Of a stretch of 64,000 nucleotides of DNA, positions 1 to 9,967 are shown one piece after another. The stretch is from NCBI GenBank assembly GCA_027451865.1, contig DAIDHW010000005.1:64001-128000 (forward strand). Reading direction: 5' to 3'. The position numbers were made by a program, and so were the translations under genes. Source of the stretch: Leptolyngbyaceae cyanobacterium clean351. GTDB taxonomy: Bacteria > Cyanobacteriota > Cyanobacteriia > DAIDHW01. Below the pieces are notes generated by a model that did no database searches, had not been told where the DNA came from, and saw only the letters and a list, made by a program, of their open reading frames with translations. Position 1 is the first letter of the stretch. Each line of letters opens with the position of its first letter.

Positions 1-1337
1 CGGAGGAGACCCTGGTCTAGGGCATAGTCCTCCAGGTGGGTGTGGGGCTGCAAGCCAATGAAAAAGATTGCTGGCTCTACCTTGTCAGCCCCAAAGATCT
101 CCTCGAGGGCACGATGGTAGGCCACGGTTTGGCGAATCGTCTCAAAGGTCTCATCAATAACGTTGAAGGAGTAGTTAACTGACACTAGATCCCGAAAGCC
201 CGCCCGGTGCAAATCACGGCAGTTTTCCAGAACTGTACGCAGGTTATAACCCATGCGCATCTTGCGCACCAGTGCCTGGGATCCACTAGTAATTCCGATC
301 TCAAAGTAGTTCATCCCCGTCTGGACCATCAGGGAGGCTAGGCGGGGAGTGAGGTTATCGGCCCGGATGTAGGCAGCCCAGTGGATATCCTTCAGGCCAG
401 CCGCCAGGACCGCCTCGAGTAACTCTTCGGCATCCTGGATGTAACGGCGGGCCGGCACAAACTGAGCATCAGTGAACCAAAAGTTGCGCACCCCCCGCCG
501 GTAGAGCTGCTGCATTTCAGCCACCACTTCGGCGGCCGGGTTGACCCGCACCTGTTTACCCTCAATTACGGTGTAGATGCAATAGCAACAGTTGTGGGGG
601 CAGCCCCGCTTGGTCTGTACACCGATGTAAAAGTCCTGGTCTTGGAGGTAGTAGTCAAATTCTGGCCAGATGGCGGCTATGTAGTCGTAGTTGCAGGCGG
701 TTTTGGGGATGGGGGCAGGCTTTTCGTGGATTAGGGCAGGACGAGGCCGGGTCTGACCCGCCACATAGCAGCGCTCCCCTTGCCAATCCTCTCCCTGTAG
801 CAGCTTTTCGAGGAGTAGTTCTCCCTCCCCCACAGAGACGATAGTGCCCCGGGGGAGGCTATCCCCTAGTTGCTCGTAGAAGACACTAACCGCCCCGCCA
901 CCCACTACCGTCACCAAGTCGGCTCGGTAACGCCGGGCCCGGCGAATACCCCGTTTAATTAAACCCAGGTTACGCCACAACTCCCCGTAGTAACCCGCGG
1001 CCACCCGTACTAATCCCAGGGCCCCCCGGAGCTTGCGCAGGGGATTGGGAGCGTAGAGAAATTCAAAGGTGTACTGGAGGGGGTTACCCCCCCGGCCGCC
1101 TACGGGGGCGTAGATCTGGATGTCCCGCCAGGAGAACACCAGTAGAGTAGGTTTGAATTCATCTAAACAATCCTCTAGGGCCTGGACGTAGTCTAGGGGA
1201 GGGACAGTTCCCAGGTCTAATATCCGCTGTTCCACCCCCGGCAGGGCTTTATGGACATGGTCAGCCAGGTAGACTACCCCCACCGGAAAAATAGGGTTAC
1301 AGGGAAGACGGACGTAGAGCAGGCGCTGACCTGTCAT
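1..1337 (-). CDS. radical SAM protein, PSII high-light acclimation type (3' end outside window)
   Basis: A leftward frame stays open from an ATG at 1337 to the window edge, so the C-terminus is missing. The N-terminus (RLPCNPIFPVGVVYLAD) resembles the cyanobacterial family annotated as photosystem II high light acclimation radical SAM protein. An N-terminal cobalamin-binding-like region of about 220 residues (VVGGGAVS, VSVGEGE) comes first. It is followed by the radical SAM cluster motif CPHNCCYC (CxxxCxxC) and later radical SAM core segments (WFTDAQFV, EIGITSGS). The family is expected to use a 4Fe-4S cluster and S-adenosylmethionine; the substrate is not established to my knowledge. The family name rests on remembered N-terminal similarity; the radical SAM assignment is firm. 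The gene is divergent from carB across about 197 bp in which I see no further gene. Confidence 0.75.
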   Translation of the reverse strand, partial: MTGQRLLYVRLPCNPIFPVGVVYLADHVHKALPGVEQRILDLGTVPPLDYVQALEDCLDEFKPTLLVFSWRDIQIYAPVGGRGGNPLQYTFEFLYAPNPLRKLRGALGLVRVAAGYYGELWRNLGLIKRGIRRARRYRADLVTVVGGGAVSVFYEQLGDSLPRGTIVSVGEGELLLEKLLQGEDWQGERCYVAGQTRPRPALIHEKPAPIPKTACNYDYIAAIWPEFDYYLQDQDFYIGVQTKRGCPHNCCYCIYTVIEGKQVRVNPAAEVVAEMQQLYRRGVRNFWFTDAQFVPARRYIQDAEELLEAVLAAGLKDIHWAAYIRADNLTPRLASLMVQTGMNYFEIGITSGSQALVRKMRMGYNLRTVLENCRDLHRAGFRDLVSVNYSFNVIDETFETIRQTVAYHRALEEIFGADKVEPAIFFIGLQPHTHLEDYALDQGLL

Positions 1338-1534
1338 CGGTTCACTTACCACAGTTTTCCCCCACCCTAGGAATTATTAAAAATTAGCTTTTACATAATT
1401 TCATATTACCACGGTCCCCGGTGTCATTGGCTAACCTGGAGCCGGCTCGGTTTGGTAGCTTGTGTGACCGTACCCCCACACAAACCAGCCTAGGGTAGGA
1501 TAGTCTCTATTTGTCCCCCTCAAAGGCACCACCT

Positions 1535-4500
1535 ATGCCCCGTCGCTGCGATCTGCAGAAGATTCTTCTGATCGGCTCCGGTCCAATTGTGATTGGTCAA
1601 GGATGCGAGTTCGATTACTCGGGCACCCAGGCCTGTAAAGCACTGCGGGAAGAGGGGTACAAGGTGGTCTTGATCAATTCCAATCCGGCTACGATCATGA
1701 CCGACCCAGACACGGCTGACCGTACCTACATCGAGCCCCTGACCCCGGCCATGGTGGAGCAAGTGATTGCCCAGGAGCGGCCAGATGCCCTGTTGCCCAC
1801 CATGGGGGGCCAGACCGCCTTGAACCTGGCAGTTACCCTCGCCAAAACCGGAGTTCTAGAGCGCTACGGGGTGGAGCTGATCGGAGCAAAACTACCTGCC
1901 ATCGAGATGGCGGAGGACCGCAAACTTTTTAAAGAAGCTATGGAGCGGATCGGGGTGGGGGTATGCCCATCAGGACTAGCTAGCACAATAGCCGAGGCCA
2001 AGGAGATCGGCCAGCAGATTGGTAGCTACCCCCTGATCATCCGTCCTGCCTTTACCCTCGGGGGGACCGGGGGGGGGATTGCCTACAACCAAGAAGAGTT
2101 TGAAGAGATGGCCCAGGGGGGCCTAGATGCCAGCCCTGTATCCCAGATCCTGATTGAGCAATCCCTCCTCGGCTGGAAGGAGTACGAGCTGGAGGTAATG
2201 CGGGACCTCGCGGACAACGTGGTAATCATCTGCGCGATTGAGAACCTAGACCCCATGGGGGTGCACACGGGGGACTCAATTACGGTGGCCCCGGCCCAAA
2301 CCCTCACGGATAAGGAATACCAGCGCCTGCGAGACGCTTCGATCAAGATCATCCGCGAGATCGGGGTGGAAACCGGGGGCTCAAACATTCAGTTTTCGGT
2401 TAACCCCCAAACCGGGGAAGTAATCGTGATCGAAATGAATCCCCGAGTTTCCCGCAGCTCAGCTTTAGCTTCCAAAGCCACCGGGTTTCCGATCGCCAAG
2501 ATCGCTGCCAAGTTAGCCGTGGGTTACACTCTAGACGAAATCCCCAACGACATCACCCGCAAGACCCCCGCCTCCTTCGAACCGACCCTCGACTACGTGG
2601 TTACCAAGATTCCCCGGTTCGCCTTTGAGAAGTTTCCCGGTACCACCCCCAACCTCACTACCCAGATGAAATCCGTCGGGGAGGCCATGGCCCTAGGGCG
2701 CACCTTCCAGGAATCCTTTCAGAAGGCCCTGCGATCCCTGGAAACTGGCCGGGCCGGCTGGGGGTGCGACCGGGTCGAAAAGCTCCCGAGCCTCGAGCAA
2801 GTCCGCGCCGGGCTGCGCACCCCCCAACCAGAGCGGGTCTTCACCCTGCGCCAGGCCCTGCTGTTGGGCATGAGTACGGCGGAAATCTACGAACTGACCG
2901 GGATTGACCCTTGGTTCCTTAACCAGCTCCAAGGCCTTGTGGAAATTGAGCGGTTCTTAAAGCGCACCCCCCGGGAGAAAATCACCGCCGCCCAGCTGAT
3001 GGCAGTTAAACAGGCCGGCTTTAGCGACCGTCAGATCGCCTTTGCCACCCGGACCCCAGAAGAGCAGGTGCGTGCTTGGCGGCAGGCCCTCGGAGTCTTC
3101 CCCGTCTACAAGACCGTCGATACGTGTGCGGCGGAGTTTGAAGCCTTTACCCCCTACTACTACTCCACCTACGAGCTTGGCTCCGACAACGTCTACCAGG
3201 GGGAGTCGGAGGTCCTCCCCTGCCAGCGGCCGAAGGTGATGATCCTCGGCAGTGGCCCGAACCGGATCGGCCAGGGAATTGAGTTTGACTACTGCTGCTG
3301 CCATGCCTCCTACGCCCTCGCAGCCCGGGGGTTTGAGACAATCATGGTCAACTCTAACCCCGAAACCGTCTCCACGGACTACGACACCAGTGACCGGCTC
3401 TACTTTGAACCCCTAACCCAGGAGGATGTCTTCAACATCCTGGAGACGGAACAACCGGTTGGGATAATTATTCAATTCGGGGGCCAAACCCCCTTGAAAC
3501 TAGCGGTAGCCCTGGCTAAATTCCTGGCTGCCAAGGGCCCCGATTATCCCACCCGCATCTGGGGCACCTCCCCGGATTCCATTGACCGGGCCGAGGACCG
3601 GGAGCGCTTTGAGGCAGTGCTGCGGCACCTGGAAATTCGCCAGCCCCCCAATGGCCTTGCCCGTACCACTGGCGAGGCCCTAGTGGTGGCCCAGAACCTC
3701 GGTTACCCGGTGGTAGTGCGCCCCAGTTACGTCTTAGGGGGGCGGGCCATGGAGATCGTCTACTCCGATACAGAACTAGAGCACTACATGACCTACGCCG
3801 TGCTCGTAGAACCGGACCACCCCATCCTGATTGACCGGTTCCTAGAAAACGCCATTGAGGTGGATGTAGACGCCCTAGCTGACTCCCAAGGGCAAGTGGT
3901 GATCGGTGGGGTGATGGAGCACATTGAGCAGGCAGGAATTCACTCCGGGGACTCTGCCTGTAGTCTACCTACGGCTTCCCTGAGTGCTCAAGTCTTAGAA
4001 ACTATCCGCACCTGGACGGTGAAACTCGCCCAGGCCCTAGAGGTAGTAGGCCTGATGAATATCCAGTTTGCCGTCCAGGAGGACCGGGTATTTATTATCG
4101 AAGCCAATCCCCGGGCTTCGCGCACCGTCCCTTTTGTCTCCAAGGCTATTGGTCTGCCCCTAGCCCAGATCGCCGCCCGGCTAATGGCCGGGGAGAGCTT
4201 AGCTAGTCTGGACTATACCCAGGAACGCCTCCCTGCCCACATCTGTATCAAAGAGGCGGTGCTGCCCTTTGAGAAGTTCCCCGGCAGTGACCCGATCCTC
4301 GGCCCAGAGATGCGCTCTACTGGGGAGGTGATGGGCATCGACACCGACTTTGGCCGGGCTTTTGCCAAGGCGGAGTTAGCAGCTGGTCAGCGCCTGCCCC
4401 TAGGGGGGTGCGTGTTCGTCTCCGTCAATGACCGGGATAAGGCCCAAGTGGTCCCGGTGGTGCAGAATTTTCTTGCCTTGGGTTTTGAGGTGGTGGCCAC

Positions 4501-4810
4501 CGATGGTACCCGCCGGGCCCTCCAGGCAGCCGGGATCTCCGTTGAACTAATGCTTAAGTTGCACGAGGGGCGCCCCCACATCCTCGACGCCATCAAAAAC
4601 GGCCAAATCCAAATTATTATTAATACCCCTTCTGGGGAAGAGGCCCGCGCCGACGGTCGACTAATCCGGCGCACCGCCTTGGCCTACAAGATTCCCATCG
4701 TCACTACCCTGGCGGGGGCCCGGGCCACTACCGCAGCTATTTCTTCGCTCCAGGCCGCTGCTGCCCAACACCAGCCCCTAGGGGTCAAGGCTATTCAAGA
4801 GTACAACTAG
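1535..4810 (+). CDS. carB: carbamoyl-phosphate synthase large subunit
   Basis: CarB makes carbamoyl phosphate from bicarbonate, ATP and ammonia delivered by CarA, for arginine and pyrimidine synthesis. The 1091-residue product has the full duplicated ATP-grasp layout: carboxyphosphate half ([17 protein letters not shown] near residue 15), an oligomerisation region, carbamoyl-phosphate half ([15 protein letters not shown] near residue 571), and a C-terminal MGS-like allosteric domain ([16 protein letters not shown] onward). I chose ATG 1535, giving [11 protein letters not shown], the usual family N-terminus. An in-frame TTG at 1511 would add eight residues (MSPSKAPP) that do not look conserved. 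Length is normal. The gene converges on the next leftward gene with only five bases between stops. carA is not in the window. Confidence 0.97.
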   Translation: MPRRCDLQKILLIGSGPIVIGQGCEFDYSGTQACKALREEGYKVVLINSNPATIMTDPDTADRTYIEPLTPAMVEQVIAQERPDALLPTMGGQTALNLAVTLAKTGVLERYGVELIGAKLPAIEMAEDRKLFKEAMERIGVGVCPSGLASTIAEAKEIGQQIGSYPLIIRPAFTLGGTGGGIAYNQEEFEEMAQGGLDASPVSQILIEQSLLGWKEYELEVMRDLADNVVIICAIENLDPMGVHTGDSITVAPAQTLTDKEYQRLRDASIKIIREIGVETGGSNIQFSVNPQTGEVIVIEMNPRVSRSSALASKATGFPIAKIAAKLAVGYTLDEIPNDITRKTPASFEPTLDYVVTKIPRFAFEKFPGTTPNLTTQMKSVGEAMALGRTFQESFQKALRSLETGRAGWGCDRVEKLPSLEQVRAGLRTPQPERVFTLRQALLLGMSTAEIYELTGIDPWFLNQLQGLVEIERFLKRTPREKITAAQLMAVKQAGFSDRQIAFATRTPEEQVRAWRQALGVFPVYKTVDTCAAEFEAFTPYYYSTYELGSDNVYQGESEVLPCQRPKVMILGSGPNRIGQGIEFDYCCCHASYALAARGFETIMVNSNPETVSTDYDTSDRLYFEPLTQEDVFNILETEQPVGIIIQFGGQTPLKLAVALAKFLAAKGPDYPTRIWGTSPDSIDRAEDRERFEAVLRHLEIRQPPNGLARTTGEALVVAQNLGYPVVVRPSYVLGGRAMEIVYSDTELEHYMTYAVLVEPDHPILIDRFLENAIEVDVDALADSQGQVVIGGVMEHIEQAGIHSGDSACSLPTASLSAQVLETIRTWTVKLAQALEVVGLMNIQFAVQEDRVFIIEANPRASRTVPFVSKAIGLPLAQIAARLMAGESLASLDYTQERLPAHICIKEAVLPFEKFPGSDPILGPEMRSTGEVMGIDTDFGRAFAKAELAAGQRLPLGGCVFVSVNDRDKAQVVPVVQNFLALGFEVVATDGTRRALQAAGISVELMLKLHEGRPHILDAIKNGQIQIIINTPSGEEARADGRLIRRTALAYKIPIVTTLAGARATTAAISSLQAAAAQHQPLGVKAIQEYN

Positions 4811-4815
4811 TTGAA

Positions 4816-5439
4816 TTAGTTATTGGGTCCAGGGTTAGGAGGAGCGCAAGTACTGCGGTAGTCGAGGTTGGTGTAGGTGTTGACGTAGGTGGGATAGACA
4901 ACGGGGGACAGGGTGGGAATGGGATTACCAGACCCGTCAGGGGATTCGGCCCCGGGCTGATGGGAACTGACAGGCTGGACCAGACAGGCGCTCCCCCGGG
5001 CCTCGTCTTCAACTTCGATGAAAAAGTTGGGGTACTGATCGGCAAACTGGGGGGGAACCGTCAGAGTGTAGGTACAGGTAGGACCCTGGTCCTGGACACT
5101 CCCCTGAAAGTCGCGGCTGTAGTGGGCCGGGCCCCCAGGAGTCATGCCCGTGAACTGGCCACCGTAGACCCTGACCGTGGCGCAGGTTTGGGCCGGGATA
5201 ATTGTACCAGTAACGGTGGTGTAAACCGCATTTTGGTCAACGGGGTAACGAGGACCGTAGTAGTGGGGCGGCCACTGGGGATTGAGGTAGGGATGGGGAT
5301 TGAGCCGCCAGATAAAGTCGAGGGGTTGATAGGTAGCAGCTGGGTTTTGCGGTGAAGGGGGACTGACGGAGGATAGGTTGGCGCCCAAGAGGGACATGGC
5401 ACAGACAACAGCTGTCGCCACAGAGGACCGGAATTTCAT
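4816..5439 (-). CDS. secreted proline-rich hypothetical protein
   Basis: A 207-residue protein of unknown function. The N-terminus has a basic start (MKFRSS) and a hydrophobic core (VATAVVCAMSLLGANLS) typical of a Sec signal peptide. The mature part is rich in Pro, Tyr, Asn and Thr, with four cysteines spaced so that disulphides outside the cytoplasm are possible. It has no membrane segment after the signal and I recognise no domain. It sits between carB (convergent) and queC (62 bp upstream, same strand), so it may have its own promoter or share the dnaA-queC transcript. The normal start codon, the signal peptide and the lack of a competing frame make it a believable gene, probably lineage-specific. 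Confidence 0.7.
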   Translation of the reverse strand: MKFRSSVATAVVCAMSLLGANLSSVSPPSPQNPAATYQPLDFIWRLNPHPYLNPQWPPHYYGPRYPVDQNAVYTTVTGTIIPAQTCATVRVYGGQFTGMTPGGPAHYSRDFQGSVQDQGPTCTYTLTVPPQFADQYPNFFIEVEDEARGSACLVQPVSSHQPGAESPDGSGNPIPTLSPVVYPTYVNTYTNLDYRSTCAPPNPGPNN

Positions 5440-5501
5440 AGTCGTTATGCCCCGGCATTGAGCCTATACAGATCAGTCCTAGCACAACTAACCGAATCGG
5501 A

Positions 5502-6194
5502 TCAATTGCCAGCCTGGTAAGGGAGAGGGTCGGCTAGCCCCAGACTGGCAAAGGCCCCGGAGCGCAGTTGGCAGGCATCACAGACCCCGCAGGCCACCAC
5601 CAAACCCTGATAACAGGACCAGGTATCTTGCCAAGGCACCCCCAGGCGGTTACCCAGCTGGATAATTTCTGCCTTGCTCATCTCAACTAACGGCGCCTCA
5701 AGGGTGATTGGTGCTCCGGTACGCCCCTGCCGGGTACCAAGGCGATAGACTTCCCCCATGGCTTGGATGTAGTCGGGACGGCAGTCAGGGTAGCCAGAGT
5801 AATCCAGCACATTTGCCCCTAGCCAAACCTGTTGGGCAGCGAGCACCTCGGCGTAGGCTAGGGCGTAACTTAGAAAAATAGTGTTACGGGCTGGCACGTA
5901 GGTGATGGGGATAGACTCACCAATCTGGTCTATAGGTTGACGCTGGGGTACCGCTAGGGACGGATCGGTCAAGGCCGAACCTCCCCAGGGAAAGTCCAAC
6001 TGCAGGATCTGGTGAGTCACCCCTAGAGCAGCTGTTAAGGTCTTGGCGGCAGCTAACTCCCGCTGGTGCCGCTGGCGGTAGTCGAAGGAAAGGGCATAGC
6101 ACTGGTAGCCTTGCTCCCGGGCCAGGTACAAAACTGTGGCGGAGTCGAGGCCACCGGAGAGGAGAATGACAGCACGTTTTGGACTCAAGCGCAC
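5502..6194 (-). CDS. queC: 7-cyano-7-deazaguanine synthase QueC
   Basis: QueC converts 7-carboxy-7-deazaguanine to preQ0 with ATP and ammonia, in the pathway to queuosine (and other deazapurine) modifications. The 230-residue protein begins with the PP-loop ATP pyrophosphatase motif SGGLDSAT (residues 13-20). It ends with the zinc-binding cysteines at about 194, 202, 205 and 208 (CGVCDAC). Conserved VPARNTIFLS and GANVLDYSGYPDCRP segments are present. Length is normal. It starts four bases after the dnaA stop, so the two are very probably co-transcribed and perhaps translationally coupled. No other queuosine genes are in the window. Confidence 0.96.
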   Translation of the reverse strand: MRLSPKRAVILLSGGLDSATVLYLAREQGYQCYALSFDYRQRHQRELAAAKTLTAALGVTHQILQLDFPWGGSALTDPSLAVPQRQPIDQIGESIPITYVPARNTIFLSYALAYAEVLAAQQVWLGANVLDYSGYPDCRPDYIQAMGEVYRLGTRQGRTGAPITLEAPLVEMSKAEIIQLGNRLGVPWQDTWSCYQGLVVACGVCDACQLRSGAFASLGLADPLPYQAGN

Positions 6195-6198
6195 CTCC

Positions 6199-7560
6199 CT
6201 AGGGGCAATCCATCAGACGATCGGCGATCTGGCGCAGGGTCTGGGCCATGGTGGAGTCTTTGGACTTAAGCTGGGCGATTTTCTCGCAACTGTACATGAC
6301 AGTGGTGTGGTCCTTACCACCAAACTCCTCCCCAATTTTTGGTAGACTCAGCCCAGTATACTGCCGCATCAAGTACATGCCCACCTGCCGGGCTAGACTA
6401 ATCTCCCGGCGCCGGGAATTGCCCTTTAGCTCCTCCACGGAGGCGCCAAATACCTCCGCCACTACCCGCAGGACTGACTCCGGGGAAGTCACTAGGGGCT
6501 CGCGGCGGGGGGTGAGGATAGGGGCGAGGTTTTCGACACTCATAGCCAGGCCGGAGATGGAAATGTAGGCTACGGCTCGAATCAAGGCCCCTTCCAACTC
6601 ACGAATGTTGGAGGTGTACCGGCTGGCAATGTACTCAATGACAGCCCGGGGGATCTGCATGTTCTCGTACTCGGCTTTTTTTTGCAGGATCGCCATCCGG
6701 GTCTCCAGGTCAGGCGGTTGAATGTCGGCAATTAAACCCATGGAAAAGCGGGAGGAAAGGCGTTCCTGCAGCCGGGGGATTTGCTCCGGGGGCCGGTCCG
6801 CCGCCAGGACTACCTGCTTACCAGCCTCGTGGAGGGTATTAAAGGTATGGAAAAACTCCTCCTGGGTATATTCCTTGCCCTCAATGAACTGAATATCGTC
6901 CACTAGCAGTAGGTCCGCGGCTCGGTAGTGCTCCCGAAAGGCCTGCATGCTGTCCTTGCGGATAGCGGTAATCAAGTCATTGGTAAATTGCTCGGTGGAG
7001 ACGTAGAAGACCCGAGTATCCGGTTGGATATCCAGGCGGTAGTGACCAATGGCTTGCATGAGGTGGGTTTTACCTAAGCCCACCCCGCCACACAAAAACA
7101 GGGGGTTAAACTCGCGCCCGGGGGATTCGGCTACCGCTAGGCAGGCGGCGTGGGCCATGCGGCTACTTGCCCCCACCACGAAGCGGGAGAAAACGTAGCG
7201 GGGGTTGAGGTCAGCCTGGCGCAAGCGCCCCGGACCAGGGACAGGGGTGGGGGGAGGCTGGACCGGCCAGACTGACTCCCCCTCCTCCGAAGCGCTAGTC
7301 TCACCGGTACTAGTGACAATGTGCAGGACGACGGGGCGGCCGAGGATCTGCTGAACCACCTCGGCAATGGTCTTGACGTAGTATTTTTGGATCCAGTTAC
7401 GGGCAAAGGGGTTGGGAGTGCGCAACACCAACACATCCCTCTCTAGGCTCTCAAGACTGGTGGTTTTAATCCAGGTCTCAAAGGTGGGACGACTGAGGCG
7501 AAGTTGCAACTGGTCCAAGGCTTGGTTCCAGAAGCTTTCCAAGGAAGGAGGGGTATACAT
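6199..7560 (-). CDS. dnaA: chromosomal replication initiator protein DnaA
   Basis: DnaA binds origin DNA boxes and opens the duplex in its ATP form. The 453-residue protein has all four domains: N-terminal helicase-loading domain I ([16 protein letters not shown]), a short linker (about residues 88-120), the AAA+ domain with Walker [10 protein letters not shown] (about 160-170) and Walker [13 protein letters not shown] (about 219), and the DNA-binding domain with the signature [15 protein letters not shown] (about 412-426). ATG 7560 gives [10 protein letters not shown]; a GTG two codons upstream (7566) is also possible. The gene lies between mgdA and queC on the same strand. No dnaN and no cluster of DnaA boxes is visible nearby, so it does not mark an origin here. 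A run of eight A residues lies inside the gene (about 6676-6683). Confidence 0.97.
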   Translation of the reverse strand: MYTPPSLESFWNQALDQLQLRLSRPTFETWIKTTSLESLERDVLVLRTPNPFARNWIQKYYVKTIAEVVQQILGRPVVLHIVTSTGETSASEEGESVWPVQPPPTPVPGPGRLRQADLNPRYVFSRFVVGASSRMAHAACLAVAESPGREFNPLFLCGGVGLGKTHLMQAIGHYRLDIQPDTRVFYVSTEQFTNDLITAIRKDSMQAFREHYRAADLLLVDDIQFIEGKEYTQEEFFHTFNTLHEAGKQVVLAADRPPEQIPRLQERLSSRFSMGLIADIQPPDLETRMAILQKKAEYENMQIPRAVIEYIASRYTSNIRELEGALIRAVAYISISGLAMSVENLAPILTPRREPLVTSPESVLRVVAEVFGASVEELKGNSRRREISLARQVGMYLMRQYTGLSLPKIGEEFGGKDHTTVMYSCEKIAQLKSKDSTMAQTLRQIADRLMDCP

Positions 7561-7583
7561 GGGCACTATAGCTGGTCGAGGGG

Positions 7584-8960
7584 TTAAGCAGCCCTAGCCA
7601 AATCCCCCCGGTGCAAGGTCTTCACCCACTTCAAGCGCTTCGGCCGCACCGACATCCTTAAGGTCACGCTAGCCACCACCACTAGCCAGTGCATCATGTA
7701 GAAGGTCCCCCAGAGGGTCTGGAGGGTGGTCCGCCCCGGGGACTGGTGGGGATAGAGACGGCGCAGACCTAAAAACATCCCCACCAGGGAAATGGTGACC
7801 GTGACGCTGGTGAGGGGGATGAGAACTGGCAACCGATTGCGCGTTAAGGAAAAGAGCAAGTCTGGTACTGCCGCCGTCGGCAAGCCGTACTTAATTAACC
7901 AAAAAACCAACAGGTCCACACTCTTGCGCCACTGCCAACGCTGGCGCACTAGGGGCTGCCAGTAGTCCAGATAACTCTGGGCTCCCCCTTCCGCCCAACG
8001 GTTGCGCTGATGCCACAGGGCCATGACACCGGTAACCCCCTCCTCCTGGACCCGGGGCTGGGACAAAAAGTCAATGTCCCACTGGTCGAGGTGGAGGCGC
8101 AGGGTCAGGTCTAGGTCGTCGGTGATCGTTTCCTCATTCCAGCCCCCACAGCGCTCTAGGGCCACTCGGCGTACAAACTGACCATTGCCGCGCAGTTCAC
8201 CAATGCCCCCGGCCAGGATCCGCTGCCGTTGGAAAAAGGCATCCAAAGCCATCTCCGCTGACTGGCCCTGGGTAAGCAGATTTTTGGGGGCGTTGGCGAT
8301 GGCCTTGCTCACCTGAACCGCCCCTACCTGGGGACAATCAAAGAGGGGGACCACCTGCCGCAGCAGATCCGGGGTCACTTGGGCATCCGCATCAAAGACC
8401 GCAATAATCTCGCCGCGGGTCAAGGGCAAGACCTGGTTAAGGGCTCCGGACTTCCCCCCGGTAGACCCCTGAGGCCGGCACAGTACCTGTAGTTGAGGAT
8501 ACTTAGCGCACATCTGCTGCAAAATCTCCGGAGTGCGGTCAGTACTGCAATCATCTACCACCCACAATTCATAGCCCTCTGGGGGATAATCCAGGTGACA
8601 GAAGCTTTCCACCAGCTCACCAATCACCGCCTCTTCGTCCTTGGCAGCCACCAACAGGGATACGGAAGGCAGACTCCCAGGGGGGACATGGACCAGACCC
8701 CGGTCCCGCCGCCAAAGGATGCGCAGACCGTGTACCCCCACACAGGCAGCCAACCCCATCACCAACCAGCTCCCCCAGACCGAAAAATGCAAAACTAGGG
8801 TGCCACCCCAGACGCACCCCAGGAAAACCGCTGCCTTAAAGCGGCGCCGGGCATAGTTATGGGGGGGAAACAAGGGGGGCGGGGTCAAATCCGTCAGGGA
8901 ACTCTCCAACTCCTCAAGCTCGCCGCAGGAATCGTTTTCGGGCCAGGAATTCACTGACAT
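7584..8960 (-). CDS. mgdA: beta-monoglucosyldiacylglycerol synthase (GT2, MgdA-like)
   Basis: In cyanobacteria this enzyme transfers glucose from UDP-glucose to diacylglycerol, the first step toward the thylakoid galactolipids. The 458-residue sequence resembles the family from its first residues (NSWPENDS). It has two early membrane segments (about 45-85), then a processive-type GT2 catalytic domain: VVDDCSTD near 132, DADAQ near 187, ITDDLDL near 280 and the QRNRW acceptor/processivity motif near 317. Two or three C-terminal membrane segments follow. Its start lies inside the upstream radical SAM gene (47-bp overlap), and dnaA begins 23 bases after its stop. Assignment as MgdA rather than another membrane GT2 rests on remembered similarity to Synechocystis Sll1377. 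Confidence 0.88.
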   Translation of the reverse strand: MSVNSWPENDSCGELEELESSLTDLTPPPLFPPHNYARRRFKAAVFLGCVWGGTLVLHFSVWGSWLVMGLAACVGVHGLRILWRRDRGLVHVPPGSLPSVSLLVAAKDEEAVIGELVESFCHLDYPPEGYELWVVDDCSTDRTPEILQQMCAKYPQLQVLCRPQGSTGGKSGALNQVLPLTRGEIIAVFDADAQVTPDLLRQVVPLFDCPQVGAVQVSKAIANAPKNLLTQGQSAEMALDAFFQRQRILAGGIGELRGNGQFVRRVALERCGGWNEETITDDLDLTLRLHLDQWDIDFLSQPRVQEEGVTGVMALWHQRNRWAEGGAQSYLDYWQPLVRQRWQWRKSVDLLVFWLIKYGLPTAAVPDLLFSLTRNRLPVLIPLTSVTVTISLVGMFLGLRRLYPHQSPGRTTLQTLWGTFYMMHWLVVVASVTLRMSVRPKRLKWVKTLHRGDLARAA

Positions 8961-9891
8961 AGGTCACTTGATTTAAGAACCAGTACTGGTCGATCCCCTT
9001 AAAAAAGCTTGGGATTAGGTAGCACCAGACAGTACACCCTTCGCAGACAGACAGCTTGCCCTGGTCTCGCCGATACTCATCGACCACTGGGGACTGGCGG
9101 TAGATATCGTACAACCTACCAGCGATCGGCAGACCAGTCTGGGCGAAGTGGTAACAGGGAAGGAGGAGCTTGTCGTCCGGAGAGATGGCAATGACTGCAT
9201 CTACAGCTTTGCAGCGAGGATTAGCGACGTCATTACCGCCCGCTTCAATAAATTTGAGTGCTGCTTTATTGTAGCCCACGTTGGAGAACTTTTTAGCCGT
9301 GGCCCGGATGGCCCCGACGATCTCTGGGGTAGGGTTTTTGCGGGAGTTGTAGTTCTGGTGGGCAGTAAAAGCCGGGTTAAGCCAAACCCTCGCCCCGAGG
9401 CGATGTCCGAGCTCTGCCACTTCCCCGATACGCTCGTAATTCTGGGCTGTCACCGTGTGGTTAAGGACCGGATACTCTCCCAGGGAGATGGCAAGAGCCA
9501 CAGACTCTACTAGGGTGTCGAAAATTCTCACCCCCCGAGACTGGTCATGGGTCTCCGAGTCAGGACCATCCAAGGAAAAGTTCAGAAAGTCTACCAGACC
9601 TTGCATCGCCCTAGCCCGCTTCGGGTAAAGGATGGTATTGGTGGTCATGCTGGTGAAAAATCCTTGGCGCTTTGCTTCGGTGTAAATCTCGGCCACATCC
9701 GGGCGCAGGAGAGGTTCTCCGCCAGTGAAATCCACGTACTTTACCCCCAGACGGCGCAGGTCTACCAGGTTTCGGGTAATGGTGGCAAGATCCGCTTCCT
9801 GGGGTGGTTCCAAGGCCCAGATGTCGCAAAAGTGACAACGGGCATTGCAGCGGTAGGTCAAGTAGTAGTTGGCAACCAGGGGGATCGTCAT
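8914..9891 (-). CDS. radical SAM protein with C-terminal SPASM-like cysteines
   Basis: A 325-residue radical SAM enzyme of unknown substrate. Cys15, Cys19 and Cys22 (CNARCHFC) form the CxxxCxxC cluster motif, followed by DFTGGEPLLRPDV (the GGE motif that contacts SAM) and NFSLDGPDSETHD. The C-terminal third carries further cysteines (near NPRCKAVDAV, LLLPCYHF and CEGCTVWC) that could bind a second iron-sulphur cluster, as in SPASM or twitch domains. No signal peptide or membrane segment is visible. The last 47 bp overlap the start of mgdA, so the two are probably translated together. This suggests, without proving, a role tied to membrane lipid or sugar chemistry. HpnH-type and MoaA-type identities were considered; the N-terminus fits neither well. 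Confidence 0.85.
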   Translation of the reverse strand: MTIPLVANYYLTYRCNARCHFCDIWALEPPQEADLATITRNLVDLRRLGVKYVDFTGGEPLLRPDVAEIYTEAKRQGFFTSMTTNTILYPKRARAMQGLVDFLNFSLDGPDSETHDQSRGVRIFDTLVESVALAISLGEYPVLNHTVTAQNYERIGEVAELGHRLGARVWLNPAFTAHQNYNSRKNPTPEIVGAIRATAKKFSNVGYNKAALKFIEAGGNDVANPRCKAVDAVIAISPDDKLLLPCYHFAQTGLPIAGRLYDIYRQSPVVDEYRRDQGKLSVCEGCTVWCYLIPSFFKGIDQYWFLNQVTYVSEFLARKRFLRRA

Positions 9892-9967
9892 GGATTTATC
9901 CCAGGACAGGTGATTTCCCTCAGGATAACCGACGGCGACAGCTTTTGAATCAGCCAGGACCTAGTAA

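Noticed and set aside
6676-6683. Run of eight A residues (coding strand) inside dnaA as a possible slippage site
   Set aside because: The frame is intact on both sides and the CAA AAA AAA codons encode ordinary residues; no stop lies right after in the shifted frame that would make a meaningful product evident.
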